Origin: Ignavibacteriales bacterium
Lineage (GTDB): Bacteria; Bacteroidota; Ignavibacteria; Ignavibacteriales; Melioribacteraceae
Assembly (NCBI GenBank): GCA_026390775.1
Contig: JAPLFF010000007.1
Location: 806,001-870,000 of the forward strand
Length of the DNA: 64,000 nt
Direction of reading: 5' to 3'
The translations under genes and the position numbers were made by a program. Of the stretch, positions 17,835 to 25,492 are shown piece by piece; position 1 is the first letter of the stretch, and every line of letters begins with the position of its first letter. The notes below the pieces were generated by a model. That model ran no database searches. It was not told where the DNA came from and worked only from the letters and a program-made list of their open reading frames with translations.

Positions 17835-18470
17835 TTATATAATTAAAGACCCCGACCTAGTCGGGGTTTTTTCTATCCTAATTATTTTTTCTATTGGAAT
17901 TTTATTCTCTTCGCTTAAATCCAGGAAAGCATTAATCAAATAAACAAACTTGAACTTTTGAATATCATTTAATCTAATCTCTTCTTCTTGAATAATGCCA
18001 TTAGCAATAAGCTTTGCTCTTTTAGTTCCTTTTAGTAGAGGTGATGAAGGCGTGAAATATTTTGTTCCGTCAAAAAAAACAACATTTGAAAAACTCGTAT
18101 CAGTTACAAATCCGTTTTTGATAATTAATATTTCATCAGCTTTAGATTTTGTAAGATGATCTTCAAATATGGTTCTGTTTTCAAATTTAAGGGAATAAGT
18201 AATTTCATTATCATGTACAATTTGTAAGCAATTTATTTTTTCCTTGTTGTATTTCTGAAAGTCTACGCTAATAATTTCTTGGGAATAAATAACACGGCAT
18301 TTGTAAAGTTCATTTGATAAATCATCCGGTAATAAAATGATCTGGCTAAGATCAATTTGATCTTTTGCATTCAAGAGTTCAGCACGTGAGTTATTCATCC
18401 GAACATTATGGTATTCGATATTATACAATCTCTTGTTATATACTTTTATACTTTCAATTAATCGGGACAT
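17835..18470 (-). CDS. pabC: Aminotransferase class IV, 4-amino-4-deoxychorismate lyase-like
   Basis: PabC removes pyruvate from aminodeoxychorismate to give p-aminobenzoate for folate. The 211-aa product is short for the family. The PLP lysine is probably Lys95 in KFENR (compare KHLNR in E. coli PabC), followed by ADEILII and GFVTDTSFSNVVFF, the conserved cofactor-phosphate region. It overlaps the upstream pabB-like gene by 17 bp, supporting a shared pathway. Its last codons (KTPTRSGSLII) are encoded by the terminator hairpin of the convergent gene, an unusual tail. D-amino-acid or branched-chain aminotransferase activity is less likely given the pab context. Confidence 0.82.
   Translation of the reverse strand: MSRLIESIKVYNKRLYNIEYHNVRMNNSRAELLNAKDQIDLSQIILLPDDLSNELYKCRVIYSQEIISVDFQKYNKEKINCLQIVHDNEITYSLKFENRTIFEDHLTKSKADEILIIKNGFVTDTSFSNVVFFDGTKYFTPSSPLLKGTKRAKLIANGIIQEEEIRLNDIQKFKFVYLINAFLDLSEENKIPIEKIIRIEKTPTRSGSLII
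17850..17872 (+). terminator. Intrinsic terminator inside the 3' end of pabC
   Basis: The stem CCCCGAC / GTCGGGG with loop CTA is followed by TTTTTT. It ends the plus-strand NIF3-zinc-ribbon operon. Read on the minus strand it is coding for the last residues of PabC and is preceded by GAAAAAA. The stem is identical to the one at 1206. Confidence 0.87.
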
Positions 18471-19431
18471 AAACTTTATCTATTAATTCTTGGTATTCAG
18501 ATTTAGCATCACTCAAAAAAGTAATTCCCCCACCGCTCTTGTAGAAATATTTTTCATCTTCCCTTTCAATGAATCGTATCATAACAGCGCTATCTAGAAC
18601 CGAACCGTCATAGTACCCAAAAATACCGGTGTAGAAACCTCTTGAATATATTTCCGCTTCTCTTATTATCTCAACAGTTTTTTTCTTTGGGGCACCGCTA
18701 ATAGAACCTGCGGGAAGTAAAGTAAATATCATTTCGCCTATTTTAGTGTTGTAATGTTCTTTTAGTGTTCCAGTTATTTTTGAACTTACCTGCAATAATG
18801 ATTTATCATTCGTAACTATTTTTTCGACATACCGGTATTTCTCAACTTGCACATTACTTGAGATTATACTTAAATCGTTCCTTATCAAATCAATAATTGT
18901 ATTATGTTCTGCCGTTTCTTTTTTATCGCTAAGAATAATTTCTTCAGCATTAGGAATCGAACTATCTATAGTTCCTTTCATGGGATATGATGAAATAGTG
19001 TTTCCTTCTATTCTTATAAACGATTCCGGTGAGAATACAATGAATTTGTTTTTATAAAACAATTTATATTTTGCGTTACTTAACAAAAACATCTCTTTCA
19101 GTGTAAGATTCGTTTTTATCTCGGTCGGAAAAGTTAGGTTGAGAAGATAGGTGTTGCCGTCTCGAATTTGTTTTAATACTTTGTCAAACGATTTTTTGTA
19201 AGTTTCGAACGGAACTGGATATTTTTCAAATTGAATATTTTTGTCCGGGAGTAATGTTACTTCGTAATTTTTTCTCCCGTTAATATTGAAGAGAATCTCC
19301 AATGGATTTATTTCATTCAGTTTAATGATTTGCGGTTCAAGCATATCAAAATCAATAATGAATAGAAAAGGAATTTTATTCTTCCCATATTCATTCATTG
19401 TTTCTAGTGCAAGTGATTTATTAATGTTCAT
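18454..19431 (-). CDS. pabB: Aminodeoxychorismate synthase component I
   Basis: PabB aminates chorismate with ammonia from PabA. The 325-aa protein is the chorismate-binding domain with little of the N-terminal domain found in about 450-residue homologues. It shows SYPMKGTID (the Lys typical of PabB and salicylate/ADC synthases), AEHNTIIDLIRNDLS, LLPAGSISGAPKKKTVEIIREAE, GFYTGIFGYYDG and the closing SGGGITFLSDAKSEYQE. pabC overlaps its 3' end and pabA diverges 12 bp from its start. The PMKGT motif and neighbours favour PabB over TrpE. Confidence 0.92.
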   Translation of the reverse strand: MNINKSLALETMNEYGKNKIPFLFIIDFDMLEPQIIKLNEINPLEILFNINGRKNYEVTLLPDKNIQFEKYPVPFETYKKSFDKVLKQIRDGNTYLLNLTFPTEIKTNLTLKEMFLLSNAKYKLFYKNKFIVFSPESFIRIEGNTISSYPMKGTIDSSIPNAEEIILSDKKETAEHNTIIDLIRNDLSIISSNVQVEKYRYVEKIVTNDKSLLQVSSKITGTLKEHYNTKIGEMIFTLLPAGSISGAPKKKTVEIIREAEIYSRGFYTGIFGYYDGSVLDSAVMIRFIEREDEKYFYKSGGGITFLSDAKSEYQELIDKVYVPIN

Positions 19432-19443
19432 ATTTTAAAGATA

Positions 19444-20016
19444 ATGAATAGCAAAATATTAATAATAGATAATTACGATTCCTTCACATTTAATTTAAGA
19501 CAAATCGTTGAAGAATTTCATTACGATTATACTATTATTAAAAATGACGAACTTACTCTAGATGAGATAGATAAATTTTCAAAAATATTAATCTCACCCG
19601 GACCAGGAATTCCCGCACAAGCCGGACTTGTGAAAGAAGTTATCAAACAATTTGCTTCTTCAAAAAGCATTTTGGGAATTTGTCTCGGTCATCAAGCAAT
19701 AGCTGAGGTATTCGGCGGAAAACTTTATAACTTTTCAGATGTCTGCCACGGCATTTCAACTAATGTAAAAGTAATTGATTCGGATGATTACTTATTCAGT
19801 AGTATTCCGCAAAATTTTGATGCCGGATTGTACCATTCATGGGCTGTCTCTAAAAATAATTTCCCGGATTGCTTAAAAATCACTTCGGTCAGTAAAGATG
19901 ATGTAATTATGTCCCTCTCACACATTGAATATGATGTTAGGGGTGTTCAATTCCATCCTGAATCGATTATGACGAAATACGGCGGACAACTAATACAGAA
20001 CTGGTTACAGCGTTGA
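19444..20016 (+). CDS. pabA: Aminodeoxychorismate/anthranilate synthase glutamine amidotransferase
   Basis: This class I glutamine amidotransferase of 190 aa supplies ammonia to PabB. Catalytic residues are Cys80 in GICLGHQ, and His171 and Glu173 in VQFHPESI. It begins with ILIIDNYDSFTFNL and SPGPG, the TrpG/PabA signatures. It could serve anthranilate synthase as well, since many bacteria share one subunit; no trpE is visible here. It is transcribed away from pabBC with start codons only 12 bp apart, so its promoter must overlap the pabB coding sequence. Confidence 0.93.
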   Translation: MNSKILIIDNYDSFTFNLRQIVEEFHYDYTIIKNDELTLDEIDKFSKILISPGPGIPAQAGLVKEVIKQFASSKSILGICLGHQAIAEVFGGKLYNFSDVCHGISTNVKVIDSDDYLFSSIPQNFDAGLYHSWAVSKNNFPDCLKITSVSKDDVIMSLSHIEYDVRGVQFHPESIMTKYGGQLIQNWLQR

Positions 20017-20048
20017 ACTCCTCATTTTTTGATAGTAATTCCTTATCG

Positions 20049-20933
20049 TTATCTATCGGCATTCCCCGAAAAATTGAAGACAATGCTTTTTAAAAAATCT
20101 TTATCCCAAATTTCTTTCACAACGCCTTCCTTCAGCCAGTATATTCGAGGCGGTGATTGCCCAATCAAATTAAAAAATTGGTTGACATCAATCATCTTAT
20201 AGGGGAGATCATAATTTGTTATTACTTTAAATGAATCCACCGAAATGCTTCCCTCACTAAAAAACAAAGTATATATCTCCGGGAACCATTTCATTTTTTT
20301 CTTCATGCCGGCCAAATCTCTTGCGAGAAATTGACAATGATCGCATTCGGTATTCATTATCGCAATCAATTTATCACCACGGGAAAGATCTACTCTCCCC
20401 GGTCCCACAAAATTAATGTACTCGGCAAATTTGAAATCCTTTTGAGATTTTACAGGAACAGTAATAAAGACCATAGCAACAGAAAGAATTATTATCAGTG
20501 GTGCTGCTAAATAATTTTTTTCCTCATCACTCCATCTGAGAAGTAAAACGAGCAGACTCATCAATACAATATTTTTAATTATTGATTCAAGCGGAGACAT
20601 TTTTATCATTTCGCCAAAGCATCCGCAGTTCTGTGTGTCTTTTAATATGAATCCGGTGTAAGCTAAATATCCGGTGAAAATAAGAAGAAAAATAATTGCC
20701 GCGGGTATAACAATCGTTTTTAAGGAATACGGCAGGATGAGTAAAATACCTAAAGCGAATTCAAAACCAATTAACACCCGGACAATTATTGTCGCTGTTT
20801 CGCGTGTGGAAACAATTCCATGATCAACTAAAATTATTTCTGTTAAACCGGGCGAAATAAATTTTGCATATGCTGAAAAAAGAAATATTGCTCCAATTAC
20901 AATTCTAAGGGCTAAAGCAATTTTATTTTTCAT
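20049..20933 (-). CDS. MauE/DoxX-like membrane protein fused to a thioredoxin-like domain
   Basis: This 294-aa protein has four or five membrane segments in residues 1-160. These include the DoxX/MauE signatures FLFSAYAKFISPG and NCGCFGEMI (CxC) at the end of the third helix. A periplasmic C-terminal domain (about 180-294) has a CDHC redox motif in NTECDHCQFLARDL and PPRIYWLKEG, resembling thioredoxin-fold AhpC/TlpA proteins. MauE-type proteins support disulfide or cofactor maturation of periplasmic proteins. The fusion suggests transfer of electrons from the membrane domain to an extracytoplasmic thiol carrier. That reading is inference. Confidence 0.82.
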   Translation of the reverse strand: MKNKIALALRIVIGAIFLFSAYAKFISPGLTEIILVDHGIVSTRETATIIVRVLIGFEFALGILLILPYSLKTIVIPAAIIFLLIFTGYLAYTGFILKDTQNCGCFGEMIKMSPLESIIKNIVLMSLLVLLLRWSDEEKNYLAAPLIIILSVAMVFITVPVKSQKDFKFAEYINFVGPGRVDLSRGDKLIAIMNTECDHCQFLARDLAGMKKKMKWFPEIYTLFFSEGSISVDSFKVITNYDLPYKMIDVNQFFNLIGQSPPRIYWLKEGVVKEIWDKDFLKSIVFNFSGNADR

Positions 20934-21061
20934 ATAAATTTACTTATATCAGTTAAAAAGAAACAATGGTTATACTTTGTCATCCCAATCTTCTAGTAAT
21001 ATTCGATAGCGGTAGGCTCCGCAAACTGTTATTACCATTGCAGTTTCAGATACTTCTACTT

Positions 21062-21520
21062 TTATCCGCCGTGATCACCAATCATCAGCCACTTGTCGCC
21101 TTGCTTCAATAAAATATCAGTCCACCGGCCTGAACTGCTTGTTGTTTTACCTTCATTCTCCTTTTCAATCATTTTAAAATAGTAATGAACGAAAGCATAA
21201 TTGCCATAGATTTGAATTGCGACCGGTGTGATATCGTAAACGAGAATTTTAGAATTCTCCATACTGTATTCAAGAAATTTTCCATGAGATTTTTTTGTGG
21301 TTGGCATGGCACTGCTGTTTGACCAGCCGCGATAATCCGTATGAATGTAGGATTGAAATCCATCGAAATCGCCTTTAGCAAAAAGTGCCCAATAGGCTTC
21401 TACATTTTTCCAAACCTCTTTTTGTGCGGATGACCATTCCTGCGCGGCGAGAGGCGATGCTTGAATCAAAAACATGTATATAACTACAATCGTGATAGAA
21501 AAATTTTTAAAATGTTTCAT
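21062..21520 (-). CDS. Secreted SnoaL/NTF2-like (DUF4440-type) protein
   Basis: This 152-aa protein has a signal peptide (MKHFKNFSITIVVIYMFLIQ, ending near SPLAAQE) and a single cone-shaped NTF2-like domain. Diagnostic segments are VEAYWALFAKGDFDGFQSYI, YGNYAFVHYYFKMIEKE and GRWTDILLKQGDKWLMIGDHGG. Such domains bind small ligands or act as lyases and isomerases, but most DUF4440 proteins have no known role. A periplasmic or extracellular location is expected. It stands between radA and the MauE-like gene, probably as its own unit. Confidence 0.78.
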   Translation of the reverse strand: MKHFKNFSITIVVIYMFLIQASPLAAQEWSSAQKEVWKNVEAYWALFAKGDFDGFQSYIHTDYRGWSNSSAMPTTKKSHGKFLEYSMENSKILVYDITPVAIQIYGNYAFVHYYFKMIEKENEGKTTSSSGRWTDILLKQGDKWLMIGDHGG

Positions 21521-21610
21521 TTTATATTATCTCCTTCTCGAAATTGTCTTTAAATTATCTTTTTCCTTCTTACAACATAACTACACATTAACTATAGACG
21601 AACCACTTGT

Positions 21611-22960
21611 TTAAGCAAGAATTTCTTTTATTGCAGAAGGAAGATTTTCAATCGGTATAATATCTATCGAGTTTTTAATCTTAATGGATTTAAAATTATT
21701 TGAGGGAATAACAACTTTTTTAAAACCAAGTTTTGCGGCTTCTTGAATTCTCTTATCAATATTACTTACGCTTCTTACTTCACCGCCAAGGCCGACCTCA
21801 CCAATAACAACCGTATCATTATTTGCAAACTTATTAGTAAAGTTTGATGCGATTGCACAGCATACAGCAAGGTCAACAGCCGGTTCATCAATCCTAATTC
21901 CACCAGCAATATTTAGAAAAACATTTTGAGCCGATAACCGAAGGTTAGCTCTTTTTTCTAGTACAGCTAGAAGAATTGAAAGTCTGCGGTAATCAAATCC
22001 CGTTGCAACTCGCTGAGGATTTCCATACGAAGAAGGTGTAACTAATGCCTGCACCTCAAGAAGGATTGGACGTGTGCCTTCAATACTGGAAGTTACAACT
22101 GAACCGGTAATTTCTTTTTCGCGCTCGCTTAAAAATATTTCGCTCGGATTTTTAACTTCATGCAATCCGTCATCATTCATTTCAAAAATGCCAATCTCAT
22201 TTGTACTGCCGAAACGATTTTTCTGTGCACGCAATATTCTGTACGAATAACTTCTTTCTCCTTCAAATTGTAAAACAGTATCAACAATATGTTCAAGAAC
22301 TTTTGGTCCTGCAATCGCGCCATCTTTCGTAACATGTCCGACAAGTATTATCGCACAATGTTTTTTCTTAGCAAGCTGCATCAACTCGGAAGTACATTCA
22401 CGGATTTGTGTAATGGTCCCTGGAGGATTATCAAAATCCGGTTTATATGTTGTTTGTATTGAATCAACTATCACGACATCCGGTGCATATTTTTCAATTG
22501 CATTCAATATAATATCAAGGTCTGTTTCCGTTAGGACAGAAATTTTTTCTGAGTGTGATTTTAATCTTTTTGCGCGGAGATTGATTTGATTTGCAGATTC
22601 TTCACCGGTTACATATAAAACTTCGCCGTTAATTTTTGCCGCTGCCTGCATAACTAAGGTTGATTTACCAATACCCGGATCACCTCCGAGCAATACAACA
22701 GAACCGGGCATTAATCCGCCGCCAAGTACGCGGTCAAACTCAACTATATTGGTTTTTATTCTTTCTTCGTCTTGTTCAGTGATTGTGTTCAATTTAGAAA
22801 TATTTAATTCACCTCTGTATTTCTTTTTGCCAGATTTTTTTTCTTCGATCAATTCTTCTGTAAATGTATTCCAGCTATCGCACGTAGGACATTTACCAAG
22901 CCATCTTAATGATTCATGCCCGCAACTTGAACAAATATATTTTATTCTACTCTTTGCCAT
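21611..22960 (-). CDS. radA: DNA repair protein RadA/Sms
   Basis: RadA is a RecA-like helicase that promotes branch migration in recombination. The 449-aa protein has the N-terminal C4 zinc finger (Cys10, Cys13, Cys24, Cys27; CSSCGH and CPTCDSW). Walker A is GGDPGIGKST around 92-101 and the RadA-specific KNRFGSTNE motif is present. The C-terminal Lon-like domain includes NVFLNIAGGIRIDEPAVDLAVCCAI. Its ATG overlaps the TAA of the upstream ABC ATPase gene (TAATG), so the two are translationally coupled. Confidence 0.96.
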   Translation of the reverse strand: MAKSRIKYICSSCGHESLRWLGKCPTCDSWNTFTEELIEEKKSGKKKYRGELNISKLNTITEQDEERIKTNIVEFDRVLGGGLMPGSVVLLGGDPGIGKSTLVMQAAAKINGEVLYVTGEESANQINLRAKRLKSHSEKISVLTETDLDIILNAIEKYAPDVVIVDSIQTTYKPDFDNPPGTITQIRECTSELMQLAKKKHCAIILVGHVTKDGAIAGPKVLEHIVDTVLQFEGERSYSYRILRAQKNRFGSTNEIGIFEMNDDGLHEVKNPSEIFLSEREKEITGSVVTSSIEGTRPILLEVQALVTPSSYGNPQRVATGFDYRRLSILLAVLEKRANLRLSAQNVFLNIAGGIRIDEPAVDLAVCCAIASNFTNKFANNDTVVIGEVGLGGEVRSVSNIDKRIQEAAKLGFKKVVIPSNNFKSIKIKNSIDIIPIENLPSAIKEILA

Positions 22961-23691
22961 TACAATCCTGTACGCTGAATGAATTTTTGTATTACATGAT
23001 CTTTACTGTTTAGTACTTCCTCATACGTTCCGGTAAAATAAATTTTCCCTTCGTGCATCATTGCAATTACATCCGCGGTGTTCTTTACGCTAAACATATC
23101 ATGTGTTACAATAATTGAAGTAACATTAAGTTTCTCATTTAATGATTTGATCAGCTCATCTATGGAATCAGACATTATCGGGTCAAGTCCTGTTGTGGGT
23201 TCATCATACAAAATATAATCCGGGTTTGTTACTAATGCGCGTGCAAGTCCGACACGTTTTTTCATTCCGCCGGAAAGCTCCGAGGGTTTAAATTTTTGTG
23301 TCCCGGGTAAACCAACAAGCTCAAGTTTTTCTGCAACTATTGTTTGAATTTTTTCTTTTGAATAACCAAAATTATTCTCGACTAAAGCAAGAGCAACATT
23401 TTCTTCAACGGACATAGAATCAAAAAGAGCACCGCCTTGAAACAAATATCCAAACCGGCGGCGAACTTCATAAAGTTCTTTTCGATCCAGTTCATTAACA
23501 ATCTTACCTTCAAATTTTATAAATCCTTCATCAGGAAATAATAGACCAACAATATGTTTTAAGAGAACACTTTTTCCGCAACCGCTTCTACCAATTACGG
23601 CAAGTGATTCCCCCTCTTTAATATTTAGATTGATCCCGCGTAAAACGTGATTGCTTCCAAAACTTTTGTGAAGATTGTTAATTTCTATCAT
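22960..23691 (-). CDS. ABC transporter ATP-binding protein, MlaF/Mkl type
   Basis: This 243-aa ATPase has Walker A GRSGCGKSVLLKHIVG, Q-loop FQGGALFDSMSVEENV, signature LSGGMKKRVGLARAL, Walker B YILYDEPTTGLDP and the switch His in VTHD. The GALFDSMSV and LSGGMKKR forms are characteristic of MlaF/Mkl ATPases that power MCE-type lipid transport between the two membranes. No MlaE permease or MCE protein gene is adjacent, so its partners must be encoded elsewhere. It is coupled to radA by a TAATG overlap. Confidence 0.9.
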   Translation of the reverse strand: MIEINNLHKSFGSNHVLRGINLNIKEGESLAVIGRSGCGKSVLLKHIVGLLFPDEGFIKFEGKIVNELDRKELYEVRRRFGYLFQGGALFDSMSVEENVALALVENNFGYSKEKIQTIVAEKLELVGLPGTQKFKPSELSGGMKKRVGLARALVTNPDYILYDEPTTGLDPIMSDSIDELIKSLNEKLNVTSIIVTHDMFSVKNTADVIAMMHEGKIYFTGTYEEVLNSKDHVIQKFIQRTGL

Positions 23692-23787
23692 GGTGTGCAG
23701 AAACCTGTTAATGTCTTAAGTGAATATATAAAAGAAAAGAATTCAATTCGACCTCGTGAGTTCGTTCAATATTATATGTACAAAAAT

Positions 23788-23822
23788 AACAAAGCCCGAT
23801 TAGTATTTGTAATCGGGCTTCA
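23788..23822 (-). terminator. Intrinsic terminator of the cytochrome operon
   Basis: A perfect 11-bp stem (AAGCCCGATTA / TAATCGGGCTT, 23792-23802 and 23810-23820) is followed on the minus strand by TGTTATTTTT. It lies 23 bp after the stop of the heptaheme gene. Confidence 0.85.
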
Positions 23823-23844
23823 TTCACTTAATAATAACTTATGA

Positions 23845-25353
23845 TTACGGATTCAACCCGGTATGGCACTCGGCACAAGACATTTCTTTCCAAGAATCTC
23901 CAGCTTCTTCGCCGGGATGTTTGAATTGTAGGAAAGAATTAACAGAAGAAAGTTCTAGTTTATCCGGTGGTCCCTGTGCATTTATACTATGACAAAGATT
24001 GCAATCTTTCTTTATCAATCTACCTTGCGGAGCCGCGTGATTATCATTATGACACCGGAAGCATCCCATAAATTCCATGTGCCCGATATTATTCGGGTAA
24101 ACACTCCACTTAACTTTCATTTCGGGAAAAATATTTTTCTTATATGCTTCTTGAATTCCGCTTACAGCTCTATCAATCAAATATTTTTTATTGGCGTAAA
24201 TCTCCGGATATTTTTCTTTATAAAATGAATTGATCTTGTTCTTAATAACAATCATTGCTGTATCAGTTGTTGAATAATCGGTACCTAAAATATCCATTGC
24301 TTTAGATTTGATCGAAGGAAGTTCTTTCGGAATAGACCCGGCAGTGATTGCATTGTTAATAAAAAATGCGGGCGGTTGATAATTATGAGATGGGCGGTTA
24401 TGGCAATCCATACAATCCATTACGCGAGTTGCCATCGTATCAAGTGCTTTCGTACCTGCGCTTTCATTCTTATCTTGATAAATAAAAACTTCACCAGTTT
24501 TTAAGTTGGTATATCTAACCCAAGGAATTTTATCTCTCTTTTCATCTGAAGATTTATATTCGATTCTCACATTTGGATTTATGTGCCAGTGAATTCCTTC
24601 TTGCAGACCTAAAGCGCTTAACGGCGCACCGATCTTCATTGTTAACGTAACATCCCACTCAGTATTTTTTTCATCTGCTAGATAATGTTTTTGTGTTACT
24701 AGTTTTCTTGAATAAAATTTTTGAGGCCAATGGCATTGTTCACATGTTTCGCGTGCCGGGCGTAAATTTGATATTGGAGTTTCTATCGGTCTTGGAACAG
24801 TGCCTAACGTAACGGCATATACTTGATATAAACCGGAAAGTTTGGATCTCACATACCAATCGGCACCCTCACCAACATGACAGGCAACGCAAGCGACTTT
24901 AGCATGGGGAGAATTTTGATATGCGGTATATTCAGGCTGCATAACACTGTGACAAAGTTTACCGCAAAACTCAACCGACTCTGTGTAATGAAACGCTTCA
25001 TAACTGCCAAAAGCAGTAAGAAAAAGAAAAATTGTTGTTCCTATTGCAAAGATGAAGAATGCATGTCTGTGGTGAATATCATTTAAATTAACTTGCGGCC
25101 ATTGAGTAGGAGGAAGAAGATGTTTTTTTCTATCACGTCGAACTTTCAAGAACATTCCAGTTGGAATTAGTATCAGTCCAAAAGCCAAAAATCCCGGAAG
25201 AATAATATATACTACCAATCCTAAGTAAGTTCCTCCTCCGGATGTGAAGGTTATTACAAATAAAAAGATTATCATAAAAAGACTGATCAATGCAATAGTT
25301 GCGCCAATAAGAGAAACCCAGTTCTGAGTTGAATGAGGTAATTTTAATTTCAT
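23845..25353 (-). CDS. NapC/NirT-like multiheme cytochrome c, seven heme motifs
   Basis: This 502-aa protein starts with three predicted membrane helices (residues 10-35, 40-68 and about 93-118). A periplasmic part follows with seven heme-binding sites: one CxxxCH (CGKLCH), then CVACH, CEQCH, CMDCH, CFRCH, CNLCH and CAECH. The CGKLCHSVMQPEYTAYQNSPHAKVACVACH segment begins as in NapC/NirT/NrfH quinol dehydrogenases and related Geobacter cytochromes; the rest is longer than NapC. The probable role is passing electrons from the membrane to periplasmic or outer-membrane acceptors. It is the last gene of the seven-gene respiratory cluster and is followed by a terminator. Terminal acceptor unknown. 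Confidence 0.87.
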   Translation of the reverse strand: MKLKLPHSTQNWVSLIGATIALISLFMIIFLFVITFTSGGGTYLGLVVYIILPGFLAFGLILIPTGMFLKVRRDRKKHLLPPTQWPQVNLNDIHHRHAFFIFAIGTTIFLFLTAFGSYEAFHYTESVEFCGKLCHSVMQPEYTAYQNSPHAKVACVACHVGEGADWYVRSKLSGLYQVYAVTLGTVPRPIETPISNLRPARETCEQCHWPQKFYSRKLVTQKHYLADEKNTEWDVTLTMKIGAPLSALGLQEGIHWHINPNVRIEYKSSDEKRDKIPWVRYTNLKTGEVFIYQDKNESAGTKALDTMATRVMDCMDCHNRPSHNYQPPAFFINNAITAGSIPKELPSIKSKAMDILGTDYSTTDTAMIVIKNKINSFYKEKYPEIYANKKYLIDRAVSGIQEAYKKNIFPEMKVKWSVYPNNIGHMEFMGCFRCHNDNHAAPQGRLIKKDCNLCHSINAQGPPDKLELSSVNSFLQFKHPGEEAGDSWKEMSCAECHTGLNP

Positions 25354-25492
25354 TACTTGCCTTATATATTAATGGTTCATTGATGTCTTTAAAACGATAT
25401 CACTTCCGAAAATTAATTAGAGCGAGATGGAATTCCAACTTATAATTATTGGAATACTTCAACTTCACACGGTAGGAAAATATTTTCTTTAG

